Shown here piece by piece: positions 25,346 to 33,968 of a stretch of DNA of 64,000 nucleotides. Origin of the DNA: RGIG3701 sp031553595 (GTDB lineage Bacteria > Planctomycetota > Planctomycetia > Pirellulales > Thermoguttaceae). Every line of letters begins with the position of its first letter. The first letter of the stretch is position 1. The stretch lies in contig JAVBLI010000005.1 of NCBI GenBank assembly GCA_031553595.1, positions 186,001 to 250,000 on the forward strand. Reading direction: 5' to 3'. The notes under the pieces are model-generated. The model was not told the DNA's origin and did not search any database. It worked only from the letters and a program-made list of their open reading frames with translations. Both the position numbers and the translations under genes were made by a program.

Positions 25346-26735
25346 TCTGCAGCAGTGGCACCGCACCCAGCCGCAGCACGAAAGAAATCAAAAACGGCAG
25401 TTGCACCCAGAACACCGTCCGCAGTACGGGACATCCGCCGCACACGCGCTGCGTGAAATCCACGTATGGAAAATCCTGATAAATCGCTCCGCCCAGAAGC
25501 GCCCCGGTGAACGCGAACACGCCACCCACGGCCCCGTAACACGCCAGCCACGTCGCGCCTTTTCCCGGCGGCGCCGCCTGTAACTGCACCTGCGGTAGCC
25601 CCACATTCAGCCCGACGTACGCCATGTAACACAGCGCGGAGCCGAAAATCACCCATCCGTACGGCGGCGCGGCGAAAAAATAAAACAGCGGCCCGAATGC
25701 TGTCACGAACTGCGAAAAAACCAGCACCGGCACCACCCCCCGACGGTCAATCCACGCCCCTGTCGCGGGGGCTAAAATCACCTGCCCGCCGCGAATCAAA
25801 AACCGCAGCGTCTGCACCGCCACAAAAGCCGCCCCGGCCCCAAAAAACAGCGTTTTCTCACCGAAAAGTTTCGCCGGGTACGTCAACTGAAACGCCTGCT
25901 CCAGCTGCGTAATGAACGAAAAATACGCCGCGTAAATCAGCAGCGGCTGAAACCGGCGGTCCGAAAGCGGCTCCAGAAGCTCCCGAAACACGCCGCGGAA
26001 CGTCAAGGTTTCCGCAGTCGCCCCGCTTTTTTCCGCCTTAAAACACTTTCCGTCATGCACTTTCCCCAGCAGCAGCGTCCCGGCCGCGATGAAAACCGTG
26101 CCCACCGCCGCCAGCAGCGCGAACACGTAATATTTAGGGACGCTTTCTCTCAAAAACGCGTCATTTTCCCATACGTACATCACGGCCACACAAATCGCCA
26201 GCGAAATCATTTCGCCCGCCATCCGCCAGCGTTCGCGCATGCCGAAAAAGCGTCCGCGGGTCTTTTCCGGGAAAATTTCTCCGTTCCACGCGAAAAACGC
26301 CACCGTTCCGCAGTGTTCCGCGAGATTCGCCAGGCACCAGAAAACCGTAATGCATGCCAGTGCCGCGCGATTCGAAAGATAATCGGGCCGACCCAGCACC
26401 AGCATCAGCCACAAAAAAACGATTTCCGTGAGGTACGCCGTGATGCAGAATTTCCGCACGCTGCCCACCCGGCGGATCATCACCGGCGCGAAAGACCGCA
26501 GCACCCCGGCCAGAAACGGCGCCGCGATGAGCATCCCCAGATACGGCCCACTCCAGTTCAGGCCATGCGAAATCGCGAGAAAAATCACCACGGAGGTGGA
26601 GATGAAATTATTCCCGAAACTCCATACCAACCCACTGCGGAACATCCACCGCCGGGACGCGTGACGCTGCCGGACGGTTAATCCGCACAACTCCCGGCTC
26701 CCGTTTCTCGCGATAAAATCATTATCAATTATCAA
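25332..26735 (-). CDS. Major facilitator superfamily transporter
   Basis: The protein of up to 467 residues has about twelve membrane helices and the layout of MFS carriers: a first helix after FRSGLVWSFGNNF, a central cytoplasmic loop (about 225-250, KVHDGKCFKAEKSG) and a second bundle starting at about 265. ERWRMAGEMISLA and GAWIDRRGVVPVLV are typical inter-helix motifs. The substrate is unknown. The start is uncertain: the frame opens with a TTG inside a TTGATAATTGATAATG repeat without a ribosome site; the first internal ATG (26643-26645) would drop 30 residues. Its stop also lies in a repeat, so both ends of this gene are formed from repeat DNA. Confidence 0.82.
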   Translation of the reverse strand: MIIDNDFIARNGSRELCGLTVRQRHASRRWMFRSGLVWSFGNNFISTSVVIFLAISHGLNWSGPYLGMLIAAPFLAGVLRSFAPVMIRRVGSVRKFCITAYLTEIVFLWLMLVLGRPDYLSNRAALACITVFWCLANLAEHCGTVAFFAWNGEIFPEKTRGRFFGMRERWRMAGEMISLAICVAVMYVWENDAFLRESVPKYYVFALLAAVGTVFIAAGTLLLGKVHDGKCFKAEKSGATAETLTFRGVFRELLEPLSDRRFQPLLIYAAYFSFITQLEQAFQLTYPAKLFGEKTLFFGAGAAFVAVQTLRFLIRGGQVILAPATGAWIDRRGVVPVLVFSQFVTAFGPLFYFFAAPPYGWVIFGSALCYMAYVGLNVGLPQVQLQAAPPGKGATWLACYGAVGGVFAFTGALLGGAIYQDFPYVDFTQRVCGGCPVLRTVFWVQLPFLISFVLRLGAVPLLQKIDN

Positions 26736-26750
26736 TTGTCAATCATCAAT
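26716..26750. repeat. Single-arm short tandem repeat between degT and the MFS gene
   Basis: CATTATCAATTATCAATTG and the following TCAATCATCAAT carry the same unit as 25258-25345 in one orientation only. The stop codon of the aminotransferase gene and the first codons of the MFS gene lie in it. Confidence 0.7.
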
Positions 26751-27900
26751 GAAAAAACTCCGCCATGCTGTCCACCACATACGCCTGCTCCGCCTCCGCC
26801 ATGCCGGGGAAAATCGGCAGCGCCATGATGCTGCGCGTCACCGCGTCCGTCACCGGCAAGTCGCCTGGCTTCACGCCCAGATACGTGAAACACGCCTGTT
26901 CATGCAGCCCCATGGGATAATAAATCTCCGTGCCGACGTTCTTTTTCGCGAGAAATTCCCGCAGCGCGTCCCGCTTTCCGTCTTTCACGAGCACGGAAAA
27001 CTGATTCCACACATGTCGCCCAGTCTCCGGAAACACGGGCAGCTGGATGTGTTTTTCCAGTCCCGCCGCGGTGAACAGCTCACGGTACCGCCGCGCGTTT
27101 TCCTGCCGCATGCCGGTCCACGTGTCCAGATGCTTAAACTTCACATTCAGGATCGCGCCCTGGAACGCATCCAGTCGGCCATTAATCCCGATCATCTGGT
27201 GATAATACCGCGGGGCCATGCCGTGATTCCGGATCAGCCGCAATTTCTCGGCGATTTCCGCGTCATTCGTTGTCAGCGCTCCGCCGTCACCGCAGGCGCC
27301 GAGATTTTTCGTCGGATAAAAACTGAAACAGCAGATTTTCCCCAGCGCCCCAACCCGCGAAGATTTTCCGGTTTTTTCACTGTAATATTCCGCGCCGACC
27401 GACTGCGCCGCGTCCTCAATTACCGACAAACCATGCTGCACAGCCATTTCATTCAGCGCGTCCATCTCCGCCGTCATTCCGAAAAGGTGCACGGGGATAA
27501 TCGCTTTCGTGCGGGGCGTGATTTTCCGCCGGGCATCATCCGGGTTTATGTTCCACGTGTCCGGGCGAATGTCTGCGAATACTGGCACGGCGCCCAGCCG
27601 CGCGACGGCACTGGCCGTGGCGAAAAACGTGAAAGACGGCACGATGACCTCATCTCCCGGCTGGATGTCACACGCCATCAGCGCCATCAGCAGCGCTTCA
27701 CTGCCGGACGAGCATGCCACGCCTTCCGCCGCCTGCGAGTAAGCCGCGAGCGTTTCTTCCAGCTTTTTCACATCCCCGCCGAGCACGAACATCCCACTGG
27801 CCAGCACGTCCGCAAGCGCCTTCTCCAGCTCCGGCATAATCGGCCCTTCCACCCGCCGAATGTCCAGTAACGGTACTCTCTGCACACTTTCCGCCGCCAT
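26746..27900 (-). CDS. DegT/DnrJ/EryC1/StrS family PLP-dependent sugar aminotransferase
   Basis: The 384-residue protein transfers an amino group to a nucleotide-bound keto sugar, as in building amino sugars for surface glycans. The fold-type I PLP residues are in place: Lys198 in FYPTKNLGACGDGGAL forms the Schiff base and Asp163 in IEDAAQSVGA contacts the pyridine nitrogen. SSGSEALLMAL (64-74) binds the phosphate. The length is typical. GGGAGG lies six bases before the ATG. No other sugar-nucleotide gene adjoins it, so the exact sugar is unknown. The MFS carrier directly downstream is on the same strand, with a repeat between. Confidence 0.93.
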   Translation of the reverse strand: MAAESVQRVPLLDIRRVEGPIMPELEKALADVLASGMFVLGGDVKKLEETLAAYSQAAEGVACSSGSEALLMALMACDIQPGDEVIVPSFTFFATASAVARLGAVPVFADIRPDTWNINPDDARRKITPRTKAIIPVHLFGMTAEMDALNEMAVQHGLSVIEDAAQSVGAEYYSEKTGKSSRVGALGKICCFSFYPTKNLGACGDGGALTTNDAEIAEKLRLIRNHGMAPRYYHQMIGINGRLDAFQGAILNVKFKHLDTWTGMRQENARRYRELFTAAGLEKHIQLPVFPETGRHVWNQFSVLVKDGKRDALREFLAKKNVGTEIYYPMGLHEQACFTYLGVKPGDLPVTDAVTRSIMALPIFPGMAEAEQAYVVDSMAEFFH

Positions 27901-28006
27901 GCTTTCCTCCCATTTTCTTCGTTAAGATGACAGTTCCCTCTCCGCTGCGCGTGATAAAAACGACACACAATGATAGCACACCGGGGCAAGATACGCAAGA
28001 GGAGTT

Positions 28007-29269
28007 TCATCTTAAAAGCGGAACTACTTCTCCGTCTTTTGGCAAAATTACCTGGAATTCCGGGCATAATGCCGCGAAAGCCTCCGGATTCTCGCCGTGG
28101 ATTGGAATGATTCCTTTTTCCGGCGCCACCGTTTCGCAGACTTGCCGGATATCCCCGGCCGTCGCGTGCCCGCTGGTATGCAGGATGGTGTGCGGATAAG
28201 CGTTCATGAATTTTTGCATCTCCGAAATGGCTGCGCTGCCCCCGAGATACCCCTCCCACATGGAGTAAATCAGCAGCGTGTCTTGCGGATGCGTTTTCAT
28301 GTACCCGTCCAAAATTTCCTGAAACCACGGGCCGGTACGAATCATCATGCAGAAGCCGCGATCTTTCAAGTAACCGTCAGCCTTCGGGTTTTTCGCCCCC
28401 CGCCGGTAAGTGAAAATGTCCTGAAAATTGTAAAAATCGCTTTTGTCGGCATGATTTTTCTTGACAATTTCCAGTATCGCCGCCTGATATTCGTCGCACA
28501 CGAAAAGCCGCTGCCCCTTCTCACCCGGAACTTCCCGGTTCGCATGGTAAAACGCCCCGATTCGGTCGATATTCGTGCTTGCGCAAAGCACGAAAACATA
28601 TTTCGAATGCCGCATCAGTTGGATTGCCTCGCTCTGTAATTCTCGCTCGGTGATGACGGGTTTTCTTTCGCGCGACAGCAGCGTCCCCTCACAGATCAGG
28701 TAATCCACCCGGCCGACATATTTTTTCAGCATCGGCACGGTTTTCCTCCCGCGAAAGCCGTGGATGCGAAAGTCGCCGATGTAAAGAATCCGCAGCCCGT
28801 CCGCCTCAATCAAAAACATGTAGGCGTCGAAAGCCGAGTGGTCGATGAAAAACGGCGTCACCCGGATGTCCTTCACCTGCACTGGCACGGCCGCCTCATA
28901 CGTCCGAAACGTTTCGATGGTCGGCAGATCGTTCGCGTGGCCATATTTCTCCGCGTGCCGGGCGGAGCACAGCAGGATTTCGCGGGCCGTCTTTCCGATA
29001 TAAACGGGGATGCCGGGCAAAAGCTGACGCACCAGCCCGGTGTGGTCGGCATGATAGTGCGACAAAAACACGCCGTCGCAGCGCGGGGCGCCCACCGTCA
29101 CGCCGTCCACCGCAAAAACACCGGCGCCAGGCTGCGTATGCTCCACCTCCGTACGCTCCACACTCGGCAAATCGGCCCCCATGTCCACCATGATCCGCGC
29201 CTGCCGCGTGGCCAGTTCCAGAACATTTCCGCCGATCTGCCGCGTGCCTTTATGGATGGTCAACCTCAT
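28007..29269 (-). CDS. Metallo-beta-lactamase fold beta-CASP hydrolase (RNase J/CPSF-like)
   Basis: The 420-residue protein shows the zinc site of nucleic-acid-processing MBL proteins: LSHYHADHTG (His71, His73, Asp75, His76), IDHSAFD with a further His, IGDFRIHG (Asp ligand), and the beta-CASP motifs ICEGT, HTSGHATAGD (364-373) and IPIHGE (His391). The overall order matches RNase J and CPSF-type nucleases, though it is shorter than RNase J1. It overlaps the preceding nuclease gene by four bases (ATGA), with GGAGG ten bases upstream, so the pair is translationally coupled. A role in RNA or DNA processing is likely; the cellular job is unknown. Confidence 0.88.
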   Translation of the reverse strand: MRLTIHKGTRQIGGNVLELATRQARIMVDMGADLPSVERTEVEHTQPGAGVFAVDGVTVGAPRCDGVFLSHYHADHTGLVRQLLPGIPVYIGKTAREILLCSARHAEKYGHANDLPTIETFRTYEAAVPVQVKDIRVTPFFIDHSAFDAYMFLIEADGLRILYIGDFRIHGFRGRKTVPMLKKYVGRVDYLICEGTLLSRERKPVITERELQSEAIQLMRHSKYVFVLCASTNIDRIGAFYHANREVPGEKGQRLFVCDEYQAAILEIVKKNHADKSDFYNFQDIFTYRRGAKNPKADGYLKDRGFCMMIRTGPWFQEILDGYMKTHPQDTLLIYSMWEGYLGGSAAISEMQKFMNAYPHTILHTSGHATAGDIRQVCETVAPEKGIIPIHGENPEAFAALCPEFQVILPKDGEVVPLLR

Positions 29270-29988
29270 GGAAGAGTGACCTCCATGGTTTCTTCATTCA
29301 GCACAAAGATTTCCACGCCGAGTTTTTTCATTAACTCCTTCACCCATTCCCCGTCATGGTAATCGTTATGCGCCTGAGAACCATGTCCAAGCAAGACCGC
29401 TTTGCGGATTTGTGTGTCGGCAGCCAGGCCGAAATCTTTCAGCAATTTTTTGCCGTCGACGATTCGCGAGTAGGTGTATATCTCCAACACCGCACGAAGA
29501 AGCGTTTCTTCTTGATTTTCCGCCGTTTTCAGCTCCAACAAAATAATGGAACCATCCTCACATTTGGAGAAAAGGTCGATTTTGCCGGCAACATCGCTTC
29601 TTACAGATTTTAGAGGGGTTTCATAATCACAAATCTTTCCGATCAAGGAAAAATGATCGACTGTATTGAACATCTTTATCGCAAGGCGTTTTTCTTTTTG
29701 TTTTTTGATTTTTGGGGATGTACCTTCGGCATTGGAAAGGTCACTCGGCACCGTGCCATCGTGTGTGCTGTCATATGTTTTTTTTCTGGTAATCATGGGG
29801 ATTTTTTCAGCCCATCGATCGTAATTATCCAGCAGGTGCTTCGCGATAATTTCCGTGTATCTTTCGCCGTCGGCGGTTATTCCACGATGATTCACGCTTT
29901 TCGCATCATCTTCCGCCTTATAAAGCGTCGCAGGATTTTCCATCGCCTTTTCAATTTTTTCGATGATCTGCTCACGGGTATATGCCAT
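29266..29988 (-). CDS. PD-(D/E)XK nuclease-like protein of unknown function
   Basis: The 240-residue protein has a core typical of PD-(D/E)XK enzymes: GKIDLF (Asp138) followed by 13 residues and LLELK (Glu152, Lys154), then a helix AVLEIYTYSRI. ERYTEIIAKHLL near residue 45 may give the first acidic residue. The N-terminal half is rich in Lys, Asp and Asn, and the gene is visibly more AT-rich than its neighbours, which suggests recent acquisition. AAGGAGA precedes the ATG. The stop overlaps the start of the beta-CASP gene. I do not recognise a named family; the pairing suggests a two-protein nucleic-acid-processing or defence unit. Confidence 0.75.
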   Translation of the reverse strand: MAYTREQIIEKIEKAMENPATLYKAEDDAKSVNHRGITADGERYTEIIAKHLLDNYDRWAEKIPMITRKKTYDSTHDGTVPSDLSNAEGTSPKIKKQKEKRLAIKMFNTVDHFSLIGKICDYETPLKSVRSDVAGKIDLFSKCEDGSIILLELKTAENQEETLLRAVLEIYTYSRIVDGKKLLKDFGLAADTQIRKAVLLGHGSQAHNDYHDGEWVKELMKKLGVEIFVLNEETMEVTLP

Positions 29989-30014
29989 AAAATGTCTCCT
30001 TGAAAAAAGTAAAA

Positions 30015-30626
30015 TTACAACGAAAAATTTCCGACTCCGTTTTCCGTCACCACGAAATCCACCTGGCGGTCATGCGGCAGATGTGGCACTTCCGGCACCA
30101 TCTGGCAGGAAAACGCCAGCCCGACGGTCACCGCGCGGGGTGTTTGGGCCAGCAGCCGATCATAATAACCGCCGCCTTGGCCCAGCCGCCCGCCGTGGGA
30201 GTCAAAAGCCACGCCGGGCAGCAGAATCAGGTCCAATTCCCCCGGCGCAACTGCTCTTTCCGGCACATTTCGCCACTCGGCCACCGGTTCCGGAATCCCC
30301 ATCATCCCCGGTGCAAGCTCTTTTTCCGGCGAAATCAGGTGAAAAAGCCCCAATTCGCCGTCCGTTTTACACCACGGCACCACACACCGCCGCCCGCCGC
30401 CAGCGGATTCCATCAGAAGCCGCATGACCGCGGTGTCCGTCTCCACCTCCGGCGGCACACTCAGGTAAACCATCACCGTTTTCGCCGTTTTCCAGCAGTC
30501 CAGCGTCTGTAAATGCTCGAAAATCCGCATACTCGCCACGGCACGCGCCATATCTGAAAGTGCCCGCCGCCGCGCACGCATTTCCGTCCGAAGCTGTGTT
30601 TTTTGCTTGTGAATGGTCAAGGACAT
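30015..30626 (-). CDS. 5-formyltetrahydrofolate cyclo-ligase
   Basis: The enzyme (EC 6.3.3.2) uses ATP to turn 5-formyl-THF into 5,10-methenyl-THF in one-carbon metabolism. The 203-residue protein has the family signature GVAFDSHGGRLGQGGGYYDR (about 147-166) that binds ATP and folate, preceded by ELDLILLPG. The N-terminus KTQLRTEMRARRRALS is typical. GGAGGG precedes the ATG. The gene precedes the nuclease/beta-CASP pair by 26 bases on the same strand, so read-through is possible, although the functions are unrelated. Confidence 0.95.
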   Translation of the reverse strand: MSLTIHKQKTQLRTEMRARRRALSDMARAVASMRIFEHLQTLDCWKTAKTVMVYLSVPPEVETDTAVMRLLMESAGGGRRCVVPWCKTDGELGLFHLISPEKELAPGMMGIPEPVAEWRNVPERAVAPGELDLILLPGVAFDSHGGRLGQGGGYYDRLLAQTPRAVTVGLAFSCQMVPEVPHLPHDRQVDFVVTENGVGNFSL

Positions 30627-30733
30627 CTCTTCCCTCCATTAAACTTTCCCGGAAACGTAAAAGAGCATGGTTAATCGCTGATTTCAGAGCAATTATCTAA
30701 ATAATCCACTTACAAGAACAGCCGCCGACGATT

Positions 30734-31525
30734 TCACATCTCGTAATGCAGTTTCGGGCGCTTTCCGGAAAGATACAGCCATTTTGCCATGAGGGTTTTC
30801 AGGCCGGCCAGAGGGCGTTTCGAGAAATTCCACTTCCAGAAGAGCCGGCTCACCTGCTGGCGGGTTTTTTCCGGGCCGTCCGGGTAAAGCATATATTCCG
30901 GTACACTCAGTGCGGACTCCGTGGTGGAGGCGATTTTTCCGCCGTTTTCACACACCTCCAGCGCTAAATCCACCACGGCCAGGGTGCCGCCGAACGCCAT
31001 GTCCAGCCCGCCCGCCGCGAGGTACGCTTCCCGACGGAAAAACACGCCGAACGGGTGCGGGACATGCGGAACGCAATTATTTTTCACCGCCGTCTGATCC
31101 GAAATCGGCAGCAGATCACCGGTCTGTGAGAAATGGAAACCCTGCGTAAGTACGGCGCTTCCGCACGGCGTTTTCCGCAGCAGAGGAATCACACATGCCA
31201 CTCTCGGCTCCACAAAAAGCCGCACCGCCGCGTCCGCCCAGCCGCTTTCCACCAGACTCCCGCAGGGCACGATATGCACGATTTCCCCGGCTGACCGCAA
31301 AATTCCCGAGTGGACCGCCGACTCGAAAAAACGCTCCGACTCCGGCACCGGATTTTGCATAAAACAGACTTCATCCTCGTCCAGATCATACGTATTTTCA
31401 TATGCACAATTTAAAACGACCATGATTTCACTCTCGTCCGGGCGGTTCTCGAGGAGTGAAACCAGCGTTTCTTCCAGGGCGGTCGACTGCCCGTCATAAG
31501 GAACGACGATCGTTAATTTGGTCAC
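30734..31525 (-). CDS. Glycosyltransferase family 2-like protein
   Basis: The 263-residue protein starts with a GT-A fold: LTIVVPYDGQSTALEETLVSLLE (split over residues 4-26), a nucleotide-sugar region and a degenerate acidic site. HPFGVFFRREAYLAAGGLD (about 164-182) is the usual acceptor-side motif followed by the catalytic-base region. The canonical DxD is not obvious. The start is GTG at 31523-31525, with AGGA nine bases before. There is no accompanying polysaccharide cluster. It is probably cytoplasmic and transfers sugars for envelope glycan synthesis. Confidence 0.82.
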   Translation of the reverse strand: MTKLTIVVPYDGQSTALEETLVSLLENRPDESEIMVVLNCAYENTYDLDEDEVCFMQNPVPESERFFESAVHSGILRSAGEIVHIVPCGSLVESGWADAAVRLFVEPRVACVIPLLRKTPCGSAVLTQGFHFSQTGDLLPISDQTAVKNNCVPHVPHPFGVFFRREAYLAAGGLDMAFGGTLAVVDLALEVCENGGKIASTTESALSVPEYMLYPDGPEKTRQQVSRLFWKWNFSKRPLAGLKTLMAKWLYLSGKRPKLHYEM

Positions 31526-31662
31526 AGTGTGAAATCCTGAAACGTTATATAATCGCGCCGGCGGCGCATGGGATCTCAGAGGGGAAACAGTCTCATTATA
31601 CTCTGAAAACGAAACCGGAAAAAGGGCATTCCGCCACGATTTCGCGAAAAAATCGGACGATT

Positions 31663-33087
31663 TTAATATTCGAAACGGTCAGCCCCATGAATGGTATGCA
31701 CCACCGTTCCGACGATTTTCTCCTTCGGGACCGGCCCCCACAGCCGACTGTCTTCGCTGAGGTACGAGTTATCCCCTAATAAATAGTATCCTTTTTGCGG
31801 CTTTTTTTCAAGAGATTTCGTGGCTGGGTAAGCAAATTGGACTGAATTTTCCAGAAAATACTCGTCCCGGTAAAGAATAATATGCGAAATCATCGCCTCC
31901 CCCGCCCCAAAACACACGATCCGCGGGGAATCCTCCGGTAATCCTTCCCGCATGCGTAAATCCGCTGGCAAGATGGAAGCCTCGCCACGGGGAAAAATTT
32001 CCTCTTGCAACCGCTCATCTTTCCACACCCGGGGCACACCGTCCAGCGTGGAAACCGTCACCAGGGGCATCCTCCTGCTGTTACCCGGATGGACGACATA
32101 AAAATGGCAGTTTTTTTCCGCGCGAAACGATTGAAACACATGTTTCTCGGCCGCGAAAAAGAAGAATTCCCATTCCGTCCGGCCGGAGGGGAGTATCACA
32201 CCGAGAACGCCGCCGCTGCATAATTCCTGAAGATAAAAGCACAGCATGAGCTCATTTACGGGATGGGTCCACTCCGCACGCATCTGCGTTCCGTTCGTGC
32301 TTCGCTGGTTGGTAATCGGGGTTCGCACGTACTCCATCCGGGTGCCGCCGGTGTCCGCGTCCTGAATGGCCTGTCCCTGGTAGTGCGTATAAAACATCGC
32401 CGACTCCGTACTCGCTCCACGCAGGGGGGGGATCGCGCATCGCCAGGCGTCGGGCTGAGGGTTTTCCCAGCCGCCATCATCACACCGCCAGCGTGAAAAA
32501 AATTCCCCGTTTTGTTTGGCCCGGTAACCGTCGTTGTTCACCAGAATCCGCATTTCGCGCAAGGTTTGCAGTGAGCGGATCGGCCTGGCGCCGTTGACGT
32601 AAACCTTCCCATCATGGATCTTCACCTCATCCCCGGGCAGGCCCCAGACACGTTTGACCATCCCGTCTTTTTTCTTGTCGGTTCCGACGATCACCTTGTC
32701 ACCGAAAACCGGTGTCCGTCCGATTTCCAGTTGTACGCGTTCGGGGTCGAGCGGCCGGTATAAGCGTGTCCAGGTATTTTCCGCCGTCAGCCATTGGCAA
32801 TTATCGCAGATCCGCATCCCGGCGGCGGGGCGTTGGCCCAGATACGTACAGCGCGGGCACGTCACCATCCAGGTTTCCCCTTTCAGGGCCGGGTACATCG
32901 AATTGCCGCTGATTCGGAAGAATGCCTGGCTTTTGAGCGTCTGAAAATAGCTGAGCAGTATGAAAGTCGCGAGAACGAAGATGAGAAAACACATCGTCGT
33001 TGCGTTGGTTAGCGCAAGGGCATACTTGAGGCATGGCAGGTCGTATTTCCGCGGGTTGAATTTTTTATGCCGCATGACGAGTCTCAT
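31663..33087 (-). CDS. lepB: Signal peptidase I with a zinc-ribbon insertion
   Basis: Signal peptidase I cleaves signal peptides at the outer face of the inner membrane. The 474-residue protein has an N-terminal membrane helix (about 31-52), the catalytic Ser63 in SGNSMYPAL and Lys145 in GMVKRVWGLPGDEV. The C-terminal LLGDNSYLSEDSRLWGPV is the conserved box E. Between Ser and Lys lies a zinc-ribbon-like insertion with CPRC (77-80) and CDNC (94-97), and a long beta-rich insertion precedes box E. It is much longer than E. coli LepB; forms like this occur in planctomycetes. The ATG overlaps the stop of the exonuclease gene as TAATG. Confidence 0.93.
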   Translation of the reverse strand: MRLVMRHKKFNPRKYDLPCLKYALALTNATTMCFLIFVLATFILLSYFQTLKSQAFFRISGNSMYPALKGETWMVTCPRCTYLGQRPAAGMRICDNCQWLTAENTWTRLYRPLDPERVQLEIGRTPVFGDKVIVGTDKKKDGMVKRVWGLPGDEVKIHDGKVYVNGARPIRSLQTLREMRILVNNDGYRAKQNGEFFSRWRCDDGGWENPQPDAWRCAIPPLRGASTESAMFYTHYQGQAIQDADTGGTRMEYVRTPITNQRSTNGTQMRAEWTHPVNELMLCFYLQELCSGGVLGVILPSGRTEWEFFFFAAEKHVFQSFRAEKNCHFYVVHPGNSRRMPLVTVSTLDGVPRVWKDERLQEEIFPRGEASILPADLRMREGLPEDSPRIVCFGAGEAMISHIILYRDEYFLENSVQFAYPATKSLEKKPQKGYYLLGDNSYLSEDSRLWGPVPKEKIVGTVVHTIHGADRFEY

Positions 33088-33914
33088 TACTCAGACTTTT
33101 CCACCCACGGATTCTCCCACTGCCCCCAGTTTTCCAGATACGTGCCGTAAATCGGGAACTCGGCCACCCGCGCCTCGAGCCACGCCTTGGTCTGCTCCAC
33201 CCGCTGCTGCTCGGCGTCGAGTGTCAGCAGGCCCATCAGCACGCGCGTCCGCAGAAAGACGAAATACGTGTCCAGCACATCGCAGCGGCAATAATCCTCG
33301 ATTTCCCGCTGTCGGCCCGCAAGATAAAGATCCTGCACCATGTTTCCCTGCACGTCGATCTTGCCGGGCTTGCCGATCAGGTTCGCGGCGAGACTCAGCC
33401 CGCCCGAGAAACGCGTGGCGCCGAAGTTCGTCAGAATGTCGTAAAGGTCGATGTGCGAGTGCTGATTATACCGGTTCCGCGGCTGGTCGTACGTCTTGCC
33501 CATCGGCGAAAACCATCCCGGCAGCGAAAGCCCGTAACGAAATGCCGCCAACTCCATCAGCGGCACGTCAAATCCCCGCCCATTAAAGGAAACGAAAGTC
33601 GGCCGGCCATACGCCTCCCACCCCCGCCAAAAACGCTCCGTCATTTGCGGCGGCGTAAACTCCGACTCGCCCAGCGAAATCAGATCCAGCAGTTCGTAAT
33701 CCTCCGCCACTTTCGCGATGGCGATGGTCGTGGGCCGCTGGTACGTGTAAGGAATGAAATCCTTCCCGGTCTCGGCCATCAACTCGGCACGCCACCGCGC
33801 GACCGCCTCGTCCGGCGCGATGCCCTGCCCCGCATACTTCACCTCCGCCACCAGGTGCGGATCCGCCACGGTCTCCGTGTCAAAGACAAAATAACGCACG
33901 TCGGAATTTTTCAT
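33087..33914 (-). CDS. 3'-5' exonuclease, DEDD superfamily (PolB-exonuclease-like)
   Basis: The 275-residue protein has an RNase H-like DEDD fold: FDTET (Asp12, Glu14) is motif I, FNGRGFDVPLM the second Asp motif and DYCRCDVLDTYF the Tyr/Asp motif III. This matches the family described as related to the exonuclease domain of PolB (PF10108). It probably trims DNA or RNA 3' ends in the cytoplasm. I chose the ATG at 33912-33914 because GGAG lies five bases upstream, rather than earlier ATGs. It is translationally coupled to signal peptidase through a TAATG overlap. Confidence 0.85.
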   Translation of the reverse strand: MKNSDVRYFVFDTETVADPHLVAEVKYAGQGIAPDEAVARWRAELMAETGKDFIPYTYQRPTTIAIAKVAEDYELLDLISLGESEFTPPQMTERFWRGWEAYGRPTFVSFNGRGFDVPLMELAAFRYGLSLPGWFSPMGKTYDQPRNRYNQHSHIDLYDILTNFGATRFSGGLSLAANLIGKPGKIDVQGNMVQDLYLAGRQREIEDYCRCDVLDTYFVFLRTRVLMGLLTLDAEQQRVEQTKAWLEARVAEFPIYGTYLENWGQWENPWVEKSE

Positions 33915-33968
33915 GTCGGCTCCCATCACGCTTTCATTATCGGTATGCACTTAAAATGGTAACGGCCA

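Noticed and set aside
28007..29269. Calling the beta-CASP protein RNase J outright
   Set aside because: It is shorter than RNase J and lacks clear evidence of the C-terminal domain, so only a family-level name is given.
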